Assembly (NCBI GenBank): GCA_000171875.1
Contig: ABHI01000001.1
Coordinates: 1,148,027-1,212,026 of the forward strand
Source of the DNA: Flavobacteriales bacterium ALC-1
Lineage (GTDB): Bacteria; Bacteroidota; Bacteroidia; Flavobacteriales; Flavobacteriaceae
Length of the DNA stretch: 64,000 nt
Reading direction: 5' to 3'
Of this stretch, positions 1 through 10,175 are shown piece by piece. Under the pieces are notes generated by a model, which saw nothing but the letters and a program-made list of their open reading frames with translations, was not told the DNA's origin and ran no database searches. The position numbers were made by a program, and so were the translations under genes. How positions within the stretch are numbered: position 1 is the first letter of the stretch; every line of letters starts with the position of its first letter.

Positions 1-2
1 AA

Positions 3-1838
3 TATGATTACTGTACAAAAACAGTGTCTAAAATCCACTTAGGCAAATCCACGTTAATCAATCAGATTCGAAGTTTATACAAAGATGATTTTGGTGGCAT
101 TTGGGTTGGAACATTAGCAGGAGTTCTTCATTATGATCCTTACAGAAAGGTGTTTAAGCATGATGATATTGTTGATGAATTTGAAGATATAGCTATGGGT
201 CTTCATACAGATAAAGAAGGTATTTATACCAATGCCTTAGGTAAGGGTATTTACTTTAAGCCTGATAATTCAAAAAAGTTTAAAGAAATAACCTTACCTA
301 AAACATTTCCACAACAGGGCATATTTATATGGGATTTTGAAACGGTACCTGAAAGCAACTTTCCGCTTTGGATGTCAACAAATAAGGGGTTAATATGCTT
401 AAACCCAAAAACTTTAGATTTTAAGCAGATAGACATTCCTTTTAAAGGAAAAGATGGTAATATATCGTTTTGCCTACTTGACACTAACCAAGATTTTCTT
501 TGGGTTTCATCACATAGAGCAATTCATAAAGTCAGAAAAAAAGACGGAATATTGGTCATCTCTTTCCCATTGGATGATGATATAAAGTACCCTGGAATTC
601 AGAAAATAATTGACATAGGTGATTATATTTTTATTGCCACAGAAAGCAGAGGTCTATTTTCGTTTCATATTAATTCACTTAAGATTTCTAAAGTAAATTT
701 AAAAGATAATAAACAAGAATTGGAGACGTCTATTTGGGACTTATTCGTTTCTGGAAGCACCTTATGGATCGGTACTAATAAAGGGTTATATAGCCTCTCT
801 TTAGATGCTATGGAAATAGAACCTGTTTTAGAAGACAACCAAGTTGTTTTTAGTATCATTCAAGACGATTCGGGTCTACTATGGGCGGGCACCGATAAAG
901 GTATTAAAGCCTATAACACAGAAAATAAATCCGTTAGATATTATACGACTGCCAACGGATTAAAAAACACAGAGTTTAATAGGAAATCTGTGATAAAAAC
1001 CGATGATGGCAGACTGTGGTTTGGTGGTGTCAATGGCATTACTTCCTTTAACCCAAATACAATTAGAAAAGATAATCCCAATACACCTTATGTGCATATC
1101 AAAAATTTACAAGTGGTAACTTCTGATTCTACATTTAATCTGCCTTATGCTCAAAAAAAAGTGGTACTTCCTTGGAAGCATAATACTATAGAAATAGATT
1201 ATGTGGGTCTTAATTATACAAATACGTCACAAAATAAGTACAGGTATAAAATGGAAGGTCATGACCCAAACTGGGTAAGTGCTGACAAGCCAAGTAAGGC
1301 GCGATATGTAAGATTGCCAGTTGGTACATATACGTTTAAAGTTTTAGCGTCTAATAATGATGGGAAATGGAATAAAAATGGTGATAGTATTGAAATAGAA
1401 ATTGCTCCACCAATTTGGCGTACTAAAGCTGCCTATGCTGTTTATGTCTTAGTCTTATATAGCCTAATTATTTTATTTAAGCGCTTAAAAAAATATCGCA
1501 ACCGAATTAAAGAAGTAGAACAAGAAAAAGAAATCATTGCTAAAAAAGTTGAAGAAAAATTTATAGTACTTAATAACAAAACAAAAGTCTACCTTAAAGA
1601 TCTTAAGTACATAAAAGCTGCTGGCAACTATCTAGAATTTTGCACAGAAAATAAGACCATCACAGACCGAAATAAGCTTAAGATAGTGGAGGAAAAATTA
1701 CCACCCAATTTTATAAGAACACATCGCTCTTATATCGTTAATAAAAACCATATTGTTTCGGCCAATAGCATTTCGGTAACTATAAGACCGGATGTTGAAA
1801 CACCATTGTCTAGATCCTTTAAAGGAAGCCTAAACTAG
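3..1838 (+). CDS. Propeller / Y_Y_Y / LytTR membrane-anchored regulator (5' end outside window)
   Basis: The reading frame is open to the left edge, so the N-terminus is missing and the GTG near position 24 is probably internal. In order it shows propeller-type repeats (DDFGGIWVGT, GSTLWIGTNKGLY, DSGLLWAGTDKG, DDGRLWFGGVNG), a Y_Y_Y domain at about residues 385-460, one membrane helix at about 469-485, a short coiled coil, and a LytTR DNA-binding domain from about 515 to the end. There is no histidine kinase or receiver domain, so it resembles one-component regulators in which an extracytoplasmic propeller controls a cytoplasmic LytTR domain. The next gene encodes a secreted T9SS protein, its likely target. 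The LytTR half closely resembles that of the TPR regulator about 2.6 kb downstream. Confidence 0.88.
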   Translation, partial: YDYCTKTVSKIHLGKSTLINQIRSLYKDDFGGIWVGTLAGVLHYDPYRKVFKHDDIVDEFEDIAMGLHTDKEGIYTNALGKGIYFKPDNSKKFKEITLPKTFPQQGIFIWDFETVPESNFPLWMSTNKGLICLNPKTLDFKQIDIPFKGKDGNISFCLLDTNQDFLWVSSHRAIHKVRKKDGILVISFPLDDDIKYPGIQKIIDIGDYIFIATESRGLFSFHINSLKISKVNLKDNKQELETSIWDLFVSGSTLWIGTNKGLYSLSLDAMEIEPVLEDNQVVFSIIQDDSGLLWAGTDKGIKAYNTENKSVRYYTTANGLKNTEFNRKSVIKTDDGRLWFGGVNGITSFNPNTIRKDNPNTPYVHIKNLQVVTSDSTFNLPYAQKKVVLPWKHNTIEIDYVGLNYTNTSQNKYRYKMEGHDPNWVSADKPSKARYVRLPVGTYTFKVLASNNDGKWNKNGDSIEIEIAPPIWRTKAAYAVYVLVLYSLIILFKRLKKYRNRIKEVEQEKEIIAKKVEEKFIVLNNKTKVYLKDLKYIKAAGNYLEFCTENKTITDRNKLKIVEEKLPPNFIRTHRSYIVNKNHIVSANSISVTIRPDVETPLSRSFKGSLN

Positions 1839-1857
1839 AAGATGTTTACCATCCATT

Positions 1858-1933
1858 TTGTTTTTTCTACCATTCGTCACATTTTCTAATTCTGAATGAA
1901 AATGAAGTCTAATTTTAATATAAGCTATTAATT
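1858..1933 (+). promoter_or_regulatory. Upstream motif shared by the two T9SS paralogues (copy 1)
   Basis: Three boxes, TTGTTTTTT (1858), TCACATTTT (1877) and GCTATTAATT (1924), recur with nearly the same spacing (19 and 47 bp here; 19 and 46 bp in the second copy) before the paralogous gene at 6109. The surrounding bases are much less conserved. It is a candidate LytTR operator and promoter; that role is inferred. Confidence 0.5.
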
Positions 1934-1941
1934 ATATTACT

Positions 1942-4416
1942 ATGAAAACAAAATTATTCGTACTCACTCTTTTGCTATTTTCTTTAATTTCTTTCTCTCA
2001 AACCAATGGATGGTATCAATATCATAAACCAAATCAAATAACCAATATGGATGTTGACACATCTGGGAACATCCACTTAGCTACTGATGGCGGTTATATA
2101 ATGTATAACACTGCCACTAATATGGTTGAAGATTACGCTAATCTTACATCCCAAAGCCAACCAATTGGTTGGTGTACTTCAGTTAAAGTAAATCCAATGA
2201 ATAGCAGTGTTGCTTTGGGTTTTCCATCTGGTCAAGGTATAGCAATCTATGACGGCACAGACTATATTATGTACAATTCTGATAATTCTATTATTGGTGA
2301 TTTCTCAAGTCCTCAACTGCATTATACCGATAGCGGATTACTTTATATTTTTGATAAAGCAGACACTAAATACCAAACTTTTGAAAGCGGAGTGTTTAGT
2401 GCTGTACAAACTTTAACCTTTAGACCTCAAGCTATTATTGAAAACGAAGCTGGCACTATTGCTTATTTTGCAGGGCAGACTCCTAGTGGTTTTGCTGATG
2501 GCTTCTATGAACTTGATAAATCTACAGATACATTTACACATTATACCACTTCAAATTCTGGTATTGTTCATAATGGGGTAAATTGTTTTTTTAGAGATAC
2601 AAACGATTTACTTTATATAGGGGGTCATAGAGGTGTTAATACTTTAGATGCTATGGGTAATTGGGCAACTTATCAAGAGCCTTTGCCTATAAATCCGTCA
2701 CTGTTTTATAGTGTTTATAGCATCGATAAGTTTAGTGATGGTACGTTTTTAGTTAATAATTCTAACCCTAACTCTTCTGAAGAACGAGGGTTTTCAACAG
2801 TGGATTTTACAACCAATACGTGGACGCATTATGATAGTTCGGTGTATTGTAATGCTTCTGACCAAGTACAAAATATGGTTCTTGCAGATGATATGGTTTT
2901 CACACACTTTAGAAAATTTGGCACTCCGTCAGAAGATAACAAGCTTTGGTCTTTTGATACATCAACTAACACTTGTCAAGAAAAAGACGTTAATTTTTTA
3001 GGTATAGACGACCTCGGCCTATATGGTATTACCAGTGTTAGTATAAGTGAAGACACAAACAATTCAAATGAACTGGATATTAACTATATAAAGAATGGTG
3101 ATTTGGTATTAAAAGAGATAACCATACCTAAGGACTTTACAGGAAACTTCCCAATCGCAACAAATATAACGTCATCAACCTCATCATTAAGTAATGTCTA
3201 TTCTGTTGCAACAGCAAACAATCAGTATAAGATTGTTGGAGATAAAGATGGTTTGAGAATTATTGATGAAAGCGGTATGGCTACACACATCCCTCATAAT
3301 ATTCCGGGTTTTGAACCTTACGAAGTACAAAAAGTATCATGTTCTAATCAAGGTAATGAAATAGTAAATCTTATTTTTAAAGGCTTTGATGCAACATTTA
3401 ACACGATAGCATATAAAACGCAATGCAATATTGTCACCAACAACTGTAGTGCCTTAGAGCAGGTATTCGTAGCGAATAGAGACCTTAGTCAAGATGTGAA
3501 AATTAATGCAATAATCGAGGATGGAAATATAAAAGCTGCGGGTGTAAAAATAGATTTAAACGACGAGATCCTTATTGAAGAAGAGCTTTGGGACGAGGTT
3601 CTAAATGATTCACCACAAGATGAACTTGAAGAGAACATTAATCAGCTTGCTAGCTTAGGATTAGTTGATGCCTTTTGGATTGATGGTGATGGTGAATCAA
3701 AGATATGTTTTCAAATCCCTGGTGACCCACTTGTTTATTGCATTGAAAAAGATTCTGTCACAAACGAAACATATATTGAAAACTATGAAGTAGATTTTGA
3801 CGATTCTTACGACGGTGGCGAGATTTACTTGATTCAGGCAGATGTCTACAGGGAAATGAATGAGGAGCCTGAAGAGGATGATGGGTGTCTTGATTTTGTT
3901 GAAGCATTTTATGTAGCTTTTAGTCCAGATCAATTTAAACATGTAATCGCTCATAGGAAAAAGTATGGTCAGCCAAACTCTGGTAGAATACAAAATTCAC
4001 AAAACAATATAAATTTAGAAGTATTGCCCGGAACCGTTTTAGAAAATTTACCTAAAAATTATTCTATACTAAATTCATCTTTTTACTTTTATAGCGAAAC
4101 ATATTTCGCTGCCGTAATCTCTACAAATTATGGTTTACTTATTAATACCGCAATAGACTACTCTTCTATTGCTTTAGATGTTGATGAAGTTTCGACTGCT
4201 ATTGATTTTAAATTATATCCCAACCCTGCAAATGACATCGTGTCTATTACAGATGAAAATATTGTTTCAGTTGAAGTTTATGATCTTAATGGTAGAAACA
4301 TCCTTTCTACCAAATCAAATACGTTTTCCATTAAGCATTTATCAAATGGTGTTTATATTTTAAAAATTCTAGGCGAAGACAATTATGAGGTTACTAAAAA
4401 ATTAATTAAGAACTAA
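1942..4416 (+). CDS. Secreted propeller-like protein with T9SS type A sorting domain (paralogue 1)
   Basis: A signal peptide (about residues 1-19, ending FSLISFSQ) is followed by roughly 700 residues of propeller-like beta repeats and a C-terminal T9SS domain starting at KLYPNPANDIVSI (about residue 756) and ending in KKLIKN. T9SS substrates cross the outer membrane and are released or anchored at the surface. It is paralogous to the product of the gene at 6109: both share the KGFDA(T/S)FN motif followed by paired cysteines near residues 480-500 and the same sorting domain. It sits 103 bp behind a LytTR regulator gene. No catalytic motif is recognised, so its function is unknown. Confidence 0.85.
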   Translation: MKTKLFVLTLLLFSLISFSQTNGWYQYHKPNQITNMDVDTSGNIHLATDGGYIMYNTATNMVEDYANLTSQSQPIGWCTSVKVNPMNSSVALGFPSGQGIAIYDGTDYIMYNSDNSIIGDFSSPQLHYTDSGLLYIFDKADTKYQTFESGVFSAVQTLTFRPQAIIENEAGTIAYFAGQTPSGFADGFYELDKSTDTFTHYTTSNSGIVHNGVNCFFRDTNDLLYIGGHRGVNTLDAMGNWATYQEPLPINPSLFYSVYSIDKFSDGTFLVNNSNPNSSEERGFSTVDFTTNTWTHYDSSVYCNASDQVQNMVLADDMVFTHFRKFGTPSEDNKLWSFDTSTNTCQEKDVNFLGIDDLGLYGITSVSISEDTNNSNELDINYIKNGDLVLKEITIPKDFTGNFPIATNITSSTSSLSNVYSVATANNQYKIVGDKDGLRIIDESGMATHIPHNIPGFEPYEVQKVSCSNQGNEIVNLIFKGFDATFNTIAYKTQCNIVTNNCSALEQVFVANRDLSQDVKINAIIEDGNIKAAGVKIDLNDEILIEEELWDEVLNDSPQDELEENINQLASLGLVDAFWIDGDGESKICFQIPGDPLVYCIEKDSVTNETYIENYEVDFDDSYDGGEIYLIQADVYREMNEEPEEDDGCLDFVEAFYVAFSPDQFKHVIAHRKKYGQPNSGRIQNSQNNINLEVLPGTVLENLPKNYSILNSSFYFYSETYFAAVISTNYGLLINTAIDYSSIALDVDEVSTAIDFKLYPNPANDIVSITDENIVSVEVYDLNGRNILSTKSNTFSIKHLSNGVYILKILGEDNYEVTKKLIKN

Positions 4417-4468
4417 AATAGATAAAAACAAAAATTCTTGACTTCTTCTTTTTTTTGTACTTTACAGT

Positions 4469-6001
4469 ATGAAAAATAGTGGCTATATATTTTTCGTTTG
4501 TTTAATTACTTCCTTATTCGGTTTTTCTCAAACTGAACACCCAGAAATTGATTCCTTTATTCAAAAAGCCATTAAAAGTGGCACCAAAAACCAAGACAGT
4601 GCTTTACATTTTTCTAAAAAAGCCTATGACATTGCTAAAAAAACAAAAGATACTTTTCTCATTGGGTCAGCAGGTTACTATTATTCATTCTATCTTATAT
4701 CTGTAGATAAAATAACTGAAGCGCAATCACTATTACGATTCAACTTTGACAATCAAGACAAGTTAACAGATGCTCTTAAGGGAAACACGCATTATAATCA
4801 GGCGGCAATCTTCGATATAGGTGAGCAGTTTGATAAAGCCCTAGAGTATTATTTATATAGTGTAGATTTCTACAAAACAGCAAAGAATAAAAAAGGACTT
4901 GCTAGGTCTTACCTGCAAATTGGTGTGATTTATGAAAAATTAAATAAAATAGAGCTAGCAGACTACTTTTTTGATGCTTCACTAAAGGTTAGCGGCAATA
5001 CTAATAAAAAACATGAGGTCGATTCTAGTTCTAGAGGAATGACATCTGCTGAAAAAACAGCTGAATCATTAAAAATGCTCAAAGAGCTTGAAAAAGGCGG
5101 GAACGATAAGTTGAAATCTATTGTACTTTATAATCTTGGCCAATCATTAATGGGCGAAAAACGATACTTAGAAGCCATAAACTATTTTAAGCGCTCTTTA
5201 GAAATAAAAAAGAATCTTAGTTTTTCAACTAATGTAGATAAAACCTATTTTTTACTTGGGCAATGTTATTATAACATTAACAATGCAGAAAACGCAATTC
5301 TAAACTTAAATCAAGCTAAAAAAGAAAATAAAAAAAGAACTCAATTAGCACAAATAGAACACTTTTTATCAAAATCATATGAGTCTAAACAAGATTATAA
5401 AAAAGCCTTACTGCATTCAAAAAATCATAAGATAATTAGTGATTCTATAGCTGAATTTAAACAAAATGAGCGAATAGCGGAAATTACAGCAAAGTTTGAA
5501 AACCAAAAACAAGCCAATAAAATTATAAGGCTTGAACAAGAAAATCAGAAAAATGAATTAGAAATTTATAAGCAAGAAAATTTAAGGTGGCGCTGGTCGG
5601 TTTTTGCTCTTGTGGCTTCTTTAATTGCTGTTTGGCTTGGTCGTCGTTTTATACAATCTCAAGAACGTGTAAAAGAGGTGGAATTAGAAAAAAAACATAT
5701 TGCTAAAAAGGTTGAGGAAATTGCCGTAATACTTAATAATAAATCTAAAGTGTATCTAAAAGAATTAAAATATATTAAGTCTGATGGTAATTATTTAGAA
5801 TTTGTAACTGATGAAAAGCGTATTATAGATCGAAATAAAATAAAAGTAATTTTAGAACAATTACCTCCGAATTTTGTCAAAGTACATCGTTCGTACATTA
5901 TTAATAAAAACTATGTTTCCGCTGTAAATAGATCTAATGTTATTCTACAAACGAATATAGATATTCCTCTTTCCCGAACATTTAAAAAAAATCTGGCTTA
6001 A
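4469..6001 (+). CDS. TPR / transmembrane / LytTR regulator
   Basis: The product has a signal peptide or N-terminal anchor (MKNSGYIFFVCLITSLFGFSQ), tetratricopeptide repeats over about residues 30-340, a membrane helix near 375-394 (WSVFALVASLIAVWLG), a coiled coil, and a LytTR domain from about 421 (LNNKSKVYLKELKYI) to the end. This is the familiar Bacteroidota layout of an extracytoplasmic TPR sensor and an intracellular LytTR DNA-binding domain, with no kinase or receiver. The last ~110 residues align almost without gaps to the preceding propeller-LytTR protein, so the output domains are duplicates with different sensors. It lies directly before the second T9SS paralogue and probably controls it. 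Confidence 0.88.
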   Translation: MKNSGYIFFVCLITSLFGFSQTEHPEIDSFIQKAIKSGTKNQDSALHFSKKAYDIAKKTKDTFLIGSAGYYYSFYLISVDKITEAQSLLRFNFDNQDKLTDALKGNTHYNQAAIFDIGEQFDKALEYYLYSVDFYKTAKNKKGLARSYLQIGVIYEKLNKIELADYFFDASLKVSGNTNKKHEVDSSSRGMTSAEKTAESLKMLKELEKGGNDKLKSIVLYNLGQSLMGEKRYLEAINYFKRSLEIKKNLSFSTNVDKTYFLLGQCYYNINNAENAILNLNQAKKENKKRTQLAQIEHFLSKSYESKQDYKKALLHSKNHKIISDSIAEFKQNERIAEITAKFENQKQANKIIRLEQENQKNELEIYKQENLRWRWSVFALVASLIAVWLGRRFIQSQERVKEVELEKKHIAKKVEEIAVILNNKSKVYLKELKYIKSDGNYLEFVTDEKRIIDRNKIKVILEQLPPNFVKVHRSYIINKNYVSAVNRSNVILQTNIDIPLSRTFKKNLA

Positions 6002-6020
6002 CCATATCAAGTTAAACATG

Positions 6021-6095
6021 TTGTTTTTTGTGTCAGTCATCACATTTTAGGCTAATGCATTCATTTAGAGTGTAATTTCATTGAGGCTATTAATT
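6021..6095 (+). promoter_or_regulatory. Upstream motif shared by the two T9SS paralogues (copy 2)
   Basis: TTGTTTTTT (6021), TCACATTTT (6040) and GCTATTAATT (6086) repeat the boxes and spacing found before the first paralogue. The last box lies 14 bp before the ATG. It is not seen before the two smaller genes that follow, so those are probably read through from here. Confidence 0.5.
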
Positions 6096-6108
6096 CAAAT
6101 TCTTTTCA

Positions 6109-8520
6109 ATGAAAACAAAATTACTATTCCTTCTTGCGTTTTTATGTTCAACAACCGTTTTTACACAATCTAATGATGGTTGGAGTCAGTATGCGAAACC
6201 ACTATATGTCAATCAAATGGTTAAAGATGCAAGTGGGAATTATCACTATGCTACAAATCTTGGTTACCAAAAATTAGATGGCAATTTTAATACTGTTGAT
6301 TTTATAAACCTAACATCTCATGACACTCCATTGGGCAACTGTTTTTCAGTAGCAGTAAATCCGAGCAACGAAAATCAAATTGCTTTGGCTGAAAATAATC
6401 GCTTGTTTGTTTATACAAATGGAATAGAAACTAATGCAATAGAGGTTGTTTCTGCAACACCTTTTACTGGACCCAGTTTGTATTACAACGGTAATAATGC
6501 TTTATACATTTTTGATAAATATGCTAACATAGAAGGCTATTCCGTTTTTGAAAACGGAATATTAAATGATGTAGTTACAACAGGAATAAGACCACAAGAT
6601 ATTATTGAAAACAATGGAGGAACCAAGATTTTCATTGCAGGAACAAATAATGGCTTGTGGGAATACACCAAAGCAACAGATACTTGGGTAAACTATACAA
6701 TGACAAACTCAAACTTAAACAGCAATTTTATAAATGATTTATATGTAGATGATAACGATGATTTATATGCGGGCACTTATCAAGGGATAAATAAAATTGA
6801 ACCAGATGGAACCATTACAGTGTGTGAACCTTCGACCTTTTATCCGGTTTTTGAATTAGATATACATCCAACTACTGGAGACATTTTAGCAAGAACTTCA
6901 GATCCAAATAGTTCGAACACTTTTGGTTTTTGCATTGTAGATTTTGATACGTGTTCATGGGTGAATTATACTGACACAAATTCAAGTTTAAATGTAAACA
7001 TGTTTGAAACGGCTCAGTTTGCAGTAGCTCCAGAAGATGGTAAAATTGTTGCTAGTGAAGCCATACTTTCTGCAGAGAACACATTTGTTTTTGATCCAAA
7101 TAACCCTCAAGAGCCATTATTGGGCAAACCAATAGAGTTTATTGTGAATGGTGTTCCGGTTAGGGTAGATGTTAATTATACTGTAGATTTAGACGTTAGA
7201 AAAAAGACAGATGGAACTTTAGATATTGGATTTACAAATGGTAATGGATTTGATAAATTTCATCATTTCCCAATAAACCCTTTAACATTTAATGGTGCTT
7301 TTCCTGCTGCTACACCGGTTAATCTTCCTATTGGAAAGCCAGCATATTCAATAATTAATGACAATGATTATTTTATTATCGAAAATAACGAAGGGTGGGT
7401 CTTTGTAGATGATAATGATACAACAACCGAATTCAACCATAACATTCCAAATTTTTTAGCTATAGTCACTAAAAAGGCTGCTAAATTTAATTCTGATGAT
7501 GGTACTGTTAATTTGATTCATAAGGGTTTTGATGCTTCTTTTAATTATAGAGTTTATAAAACTACATGTAATACTATAACTGGCACTTGTGGTGCTTCTG
7601 AAGAGATTTTCACCAATGATAGAGACTTAACGGAAAATATTGTGTTTGGGGCTTCAGAGGATAAAACCACTGGCAATGTAGCCGTGGTTGCAGTAAAAAC
7701 AAATAGTTCTGGAAACATTACTAGAACAGCCATTCATGCAGAGCCAAATATGCCCGCTGTTGATAATTGGGATAGAATACATAATGTATTTCCAGAGTTC
7801 GACCCAACTATTTTTAGTTTCGTTTTAGACGATTTAACTTCAATGTTTGTGCCCGATCTTGATACATATAAAATAATTCATGAAGACAATGATAATAATA
7901 GCATAGCTGAAGAAGATTTTGATATAGGAGATTATTCACCTGGTGATGTGGTTTTAGTGGCTTCACCAGATCATACAATTGAAATCACAGATGATCAAGC
8001 GTCAGATATTGCTGTGGCTATAGTAATGCTTGTTTCTTATAGGGGGCTAGGCCCAAATTTAGTCTATGAACTTAGACAGGTTGATCCTTCAATAAATGAA
8101 GGGTCAAGAAAAAATCTCACAACTGAACTTACTGATGCAAAGTTTTATGATCTTCCCACAGACACATTTGTAAAAGAATTAAACCTTGTTCAATACAATA
8201 ATACTGAAGCAATGATTGTGCTTTTAACCAATTATGGAATTTTACTTAAAACTGGTATTGATATTTCCAATTTGTCATTAAACACTCAAGATTATACTAT
8301 TGATAATGAGGTGAAACTATATCCAAATCCAACAAATGACCTAGTGTCCATATCAGATAAAAATATAATTTCTGTTGAAGTTTTTGATATCAACGGTAAA
8401 AGTGTTCTAGAAACCAAATCAAGTACGCTCTCTGTTAGGCATTTAGCTAATGGTATATACATTATAAAAGCAAAAACACAAGACGGTTCTGAGGCTGTTA
8501 GAAAACTAATAAAAAACTAA
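6109..8520 (+). CDS. Secreted propeller-like protein with T9SS type A sorting domain (paralogue 2)
   Basis: A signal peptide (MKTKLLFLLAFLCSTTVFTQ) precedes propeller-like repeats with W-x-Y motifs and a T9SS domain starting at KLYPNPTNDLVSI (about residue 735) and ending RKLIKN. It is a diverged paralogue of the protein encoded at 1942: same length class, same KGFDASFN segment, same sorting domain. The preceding gene is a TPR-LytTR regulator, giving a repeated regulator-substrate arrangement. The genes after it start 23 and 49 bp after the previous stop, so the set may be one transcription unit. Ligand or activity cannot be read from the sequence. Confidence 0.85.
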   Translation: MKTKLLFLLAFLCSTTVFTQSNDGWSQYAKPLYVNQMVKDASGNYHYATNLGYQKLDGNFNTVDFINLTSHDTPLGNCFSVAVNPSNENQIALAENNRLFVYTNGIETNAIEVVSATPFTGPSLYYNGNNALYIFDKYANIEGYSVFENGILNDVVTTGIRPQDIIENNGGTKIFIAGTNNGLWEYTKATDTWVNYTMTNSNLNSNFINDLYVDDNDDLYAGTYQGINKIEPDGTITVCEPSTFYPVFELDIHPTTGDILARTSDPNSSNTFGFCIVDFDTCSWVNYTDTNSSLNVNMFETAQFAVAPEDGKIVASEAILSAENTFVFDPNNPQEPLLGKPIEFIVNGVPVRVDVNYTVDLDVRKKTDGTLDIGFTNGNGFDKFHHFPINPLTFNGAFPAATPVNLPIGKPAYSIINDNDYFIIENNEGWVFVDDNDTTTEFNHNIPNFLAIVTKKAAKFNSDDGTVNLIHKGFDASFNYRVYKTTCNTITGTCGASEEIFTNDRDLTENIVFGASEDKTTGNVAVVAVKTNSSGNITRTAIHAEPNMPAVDNWDRIHNVFPEFDPTIFSFVLDDLTSMFVPDLDTYKIIHEDNDNNSIAEEDFDIGDYSPGDVVLVASPDHTIEITDDQASDIAVAIVMLVSYRGLGPNLVYELRQVDPSINEGSRKNLTTELTDAKFYDLPTDTFVKELNLVQYNNTEAMIVLLTNYGILLKTGIDISNLSLNTQDYTIDNEVKLYPNPTNDLVSISDKNIISVEVFDINGKSVLETKSSTLSVRHLANGIYIIKAKTQDGSEAVRKLIKN

Positions 8521-8543
8521 GTACAACCAAAAACACAATACAT

Positions 8544-9290
8544 ATGAAAACAAAATTCTCTTATGCATTAAGTGCAGTATTTCTGTGCCTTTTCATGCAA
8601 TTAAATGCCCAATCTCAATTTTTTAATGATTTTAATTTCAATGAAAAAGAGATTAAAGCCGAAGATTTCACCAACCTAGAAATAGATTATATTCTAGACG
8701 ATTTTAAATCATTCTTAGAAAACAAACCTGAAGTAAGCTTAAAAACTTTTGAAGAACAAAACCCAGAGGACATTATATTCGCTATGCAAATGCTAGCTGT
8801 TGGTGCTGGTTTGGGCCTGGGTGAAGACGAAACACTTTGGTGTTTACATGCGGCATATTACTACAAATTAAGGCAATATAAACGCTCAGCACTTTATGCA
8901 TCATTAGGTCTGGTTTACGATGGATTGAGTATAGGAGACAGAACACAAAGTCTGATTGATTTACAACTTAAACTTTTAATGTTTCACAGCATTTCAAAGC
9001 TTAATGAAATTCGTCTAATTTATGGGCTTCTTGGTGGTTATGGTTTTGGAAATGAGAAATACAATAATTTTACTACAGACATTACAAGGGTTACACTTGC
9101 TGTGATAATGGGTGTTCAATTAATGTTATCAACTCGTTGGTCTATTGCTTTGCAAACCAACTTGATAACACATAGAGCTTTAACATATAAACCAGAAAGT
9201 GGTGAAGAATACAAAAATGATTTCACCAACTTTTTAATAGCGAAGAATAACCTACTCACCTTATCCTTGTTTTTTAATATCGGAAAATAG
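8544..9290 (+). CDS. Exported hypothetical protein, probable outer-membrane type
   Basis: The 248-residue product has a signal peptide (about 1-22, ending LFMQLNAQ). The mature part begins with an acidic region (about 25-75), then glycine-rich and alternating hydrophobic segments, and ends on LSLFFNIGK, a C-terminal phenylalanine-containing strand of the kind seen in outer-membrane beta-barrels. I do not recognise a named family. It follows the T9SS paralogue by 23 bp, so co-expression is likely and a role in surface handling of that protein is possible but unproven. Confidence 0.6.
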   Translation: MKTKFSYALSAVFLCLFMQLNAQSQFFNDFNFNEKEIKAEDFTNLEIDYILDDFKSFLENKPEVSLKTFEEQNPEDIIFAMQMLAVGAGLGLGEDETLWCLHAAYYYKLRQYKRSALYASLGLVYDGLSIGDRTQSLIDLQLKLLMFHSISKLNEIRLIYGLLGGYGFGNEKYNNFTTDITRVTLAVIMGVQLMLSTRWSIALQTNLITHRALTYKPESGEEYKNDFTNFLIAKNNLLTLSLFFNIGK

Positions 9291-9339
9291 TACGCTATAG
9301 AATTTAAACCAAACATATAATAAATTAAACTTAAGTATT

Positions 9340-10056
9340 ATGAAAACAACTATTCTTAGACTAACTATTCTCTTGTTTTGTATAGGGGGAATCACAGCAA
9401 TTAACGCTCAGGGGCTTTATAACTTAGCCACTTTGGATGAAGAAGATGGTAATTCACCTCTTAAATGGTCGGCTGGAATTGATTTTGGATATGATGATCT
9501 TGTTGATAGATTTGGTGACGGTGTTGAGTGGGCGGATAACACTATTGGAGGAAGTATTGGAATTGGATGGGGTGATGTTGAGGGTAACAGTGAAACATCA
9601 TTCTGCTTAGGTGTTGAATATCTCTATAAAATTACTGGTAATGACCAAAATCCAAATGGAGCTGGTTATTTGGGTGGTTTTGGAAATTATCACAAACTAA
9701 AAACAGATAATTTTGATGAGAGTATATTTAGGTTGGGTGCTAAATATAGCTATTTTGACCGCATTACCGCCTTTAATGAAGTACAACTTATTTATGGGGC
9801 TAATGTTTATTATGAAACAGGGTCTCTAGGTTTCTCTGGGGCTAAAGAGGACCTTTCTGGTTATGGGGCTGGTATTTATACAGGAGCGAATTTTAGGGTT
9901 TGTGATAAAGTTTCGCTTGGGGTGGAGGTTCCAGTAGTTTCTTATTTAAGTAGAACTTTTGATTCTGGCGGTAATGAGTTTAGTCAAGATCAAATTTGGG
10001 CTGGCGTCAATAAAGATAATAGTGCTTCCGCTACTTTAAGGTGGATTATAGATTAG
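9340..10056 (+). CDS. Outer-membrane beta-barrel-like hypothetical protein
   Basis: The 238-residue product has a signal peptide (about 1-23, cut after AINAQ) and a mature part with alternating aromatic/glycine strands (GSIGIGWGDV, FRLGAKYSYF, VSLGVEVPVV, SATLRWIID). This periodicity is that of small transmembrane barrels. No family name can be given. It is the last gene of the plus-strand cluster and ends just before a strong bidirectional terminator. Confidence 0.6.
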   Translation: MKTTILRLTILLFCIGGITAINAQGLYNLATLDEEDGNSPLKWSAGIDFGYDDLVDRFGDGVEWADNTIGGSIGIGWGDVEGNSETSFCLGVEYLYKITGNDQNPNGAGYLGGFGNYHKLKTDNFDESIFRLGAKYSYFDRITAFNEVQLIYGANVYYETGSLGFSGAKEDLSGYGAGIYTGANFRVCDKVSLGVEVPVVSYLSRTFDSGGNEFSQDQIWAGVNKDNSASATLRWIID

Positions 10057-10141
10057 TGCCAACTATGAGTTGTAATATAGCCTAACTAAAAAGATCAAAA
10101 GATATAGTTTTAAAATTGATTATTTTAATTGGTCTTTAGTT

Positions 10142-10175
10142 AAGAGGTTCTAATATAAGTTAGAACCTCTTTTTA
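10142..10175. terminator. Bidirectional terminator
   Basis: A 12-bp perfect stem (AAGAGGTTCTAA with its complement) and a 6-nt loop lie between converging genes, with T-rich tracts on both sides. It ends the plus-strand cluster, and the minus-strand antiporter gene stops inside its right flank. Confidence 0.8.
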
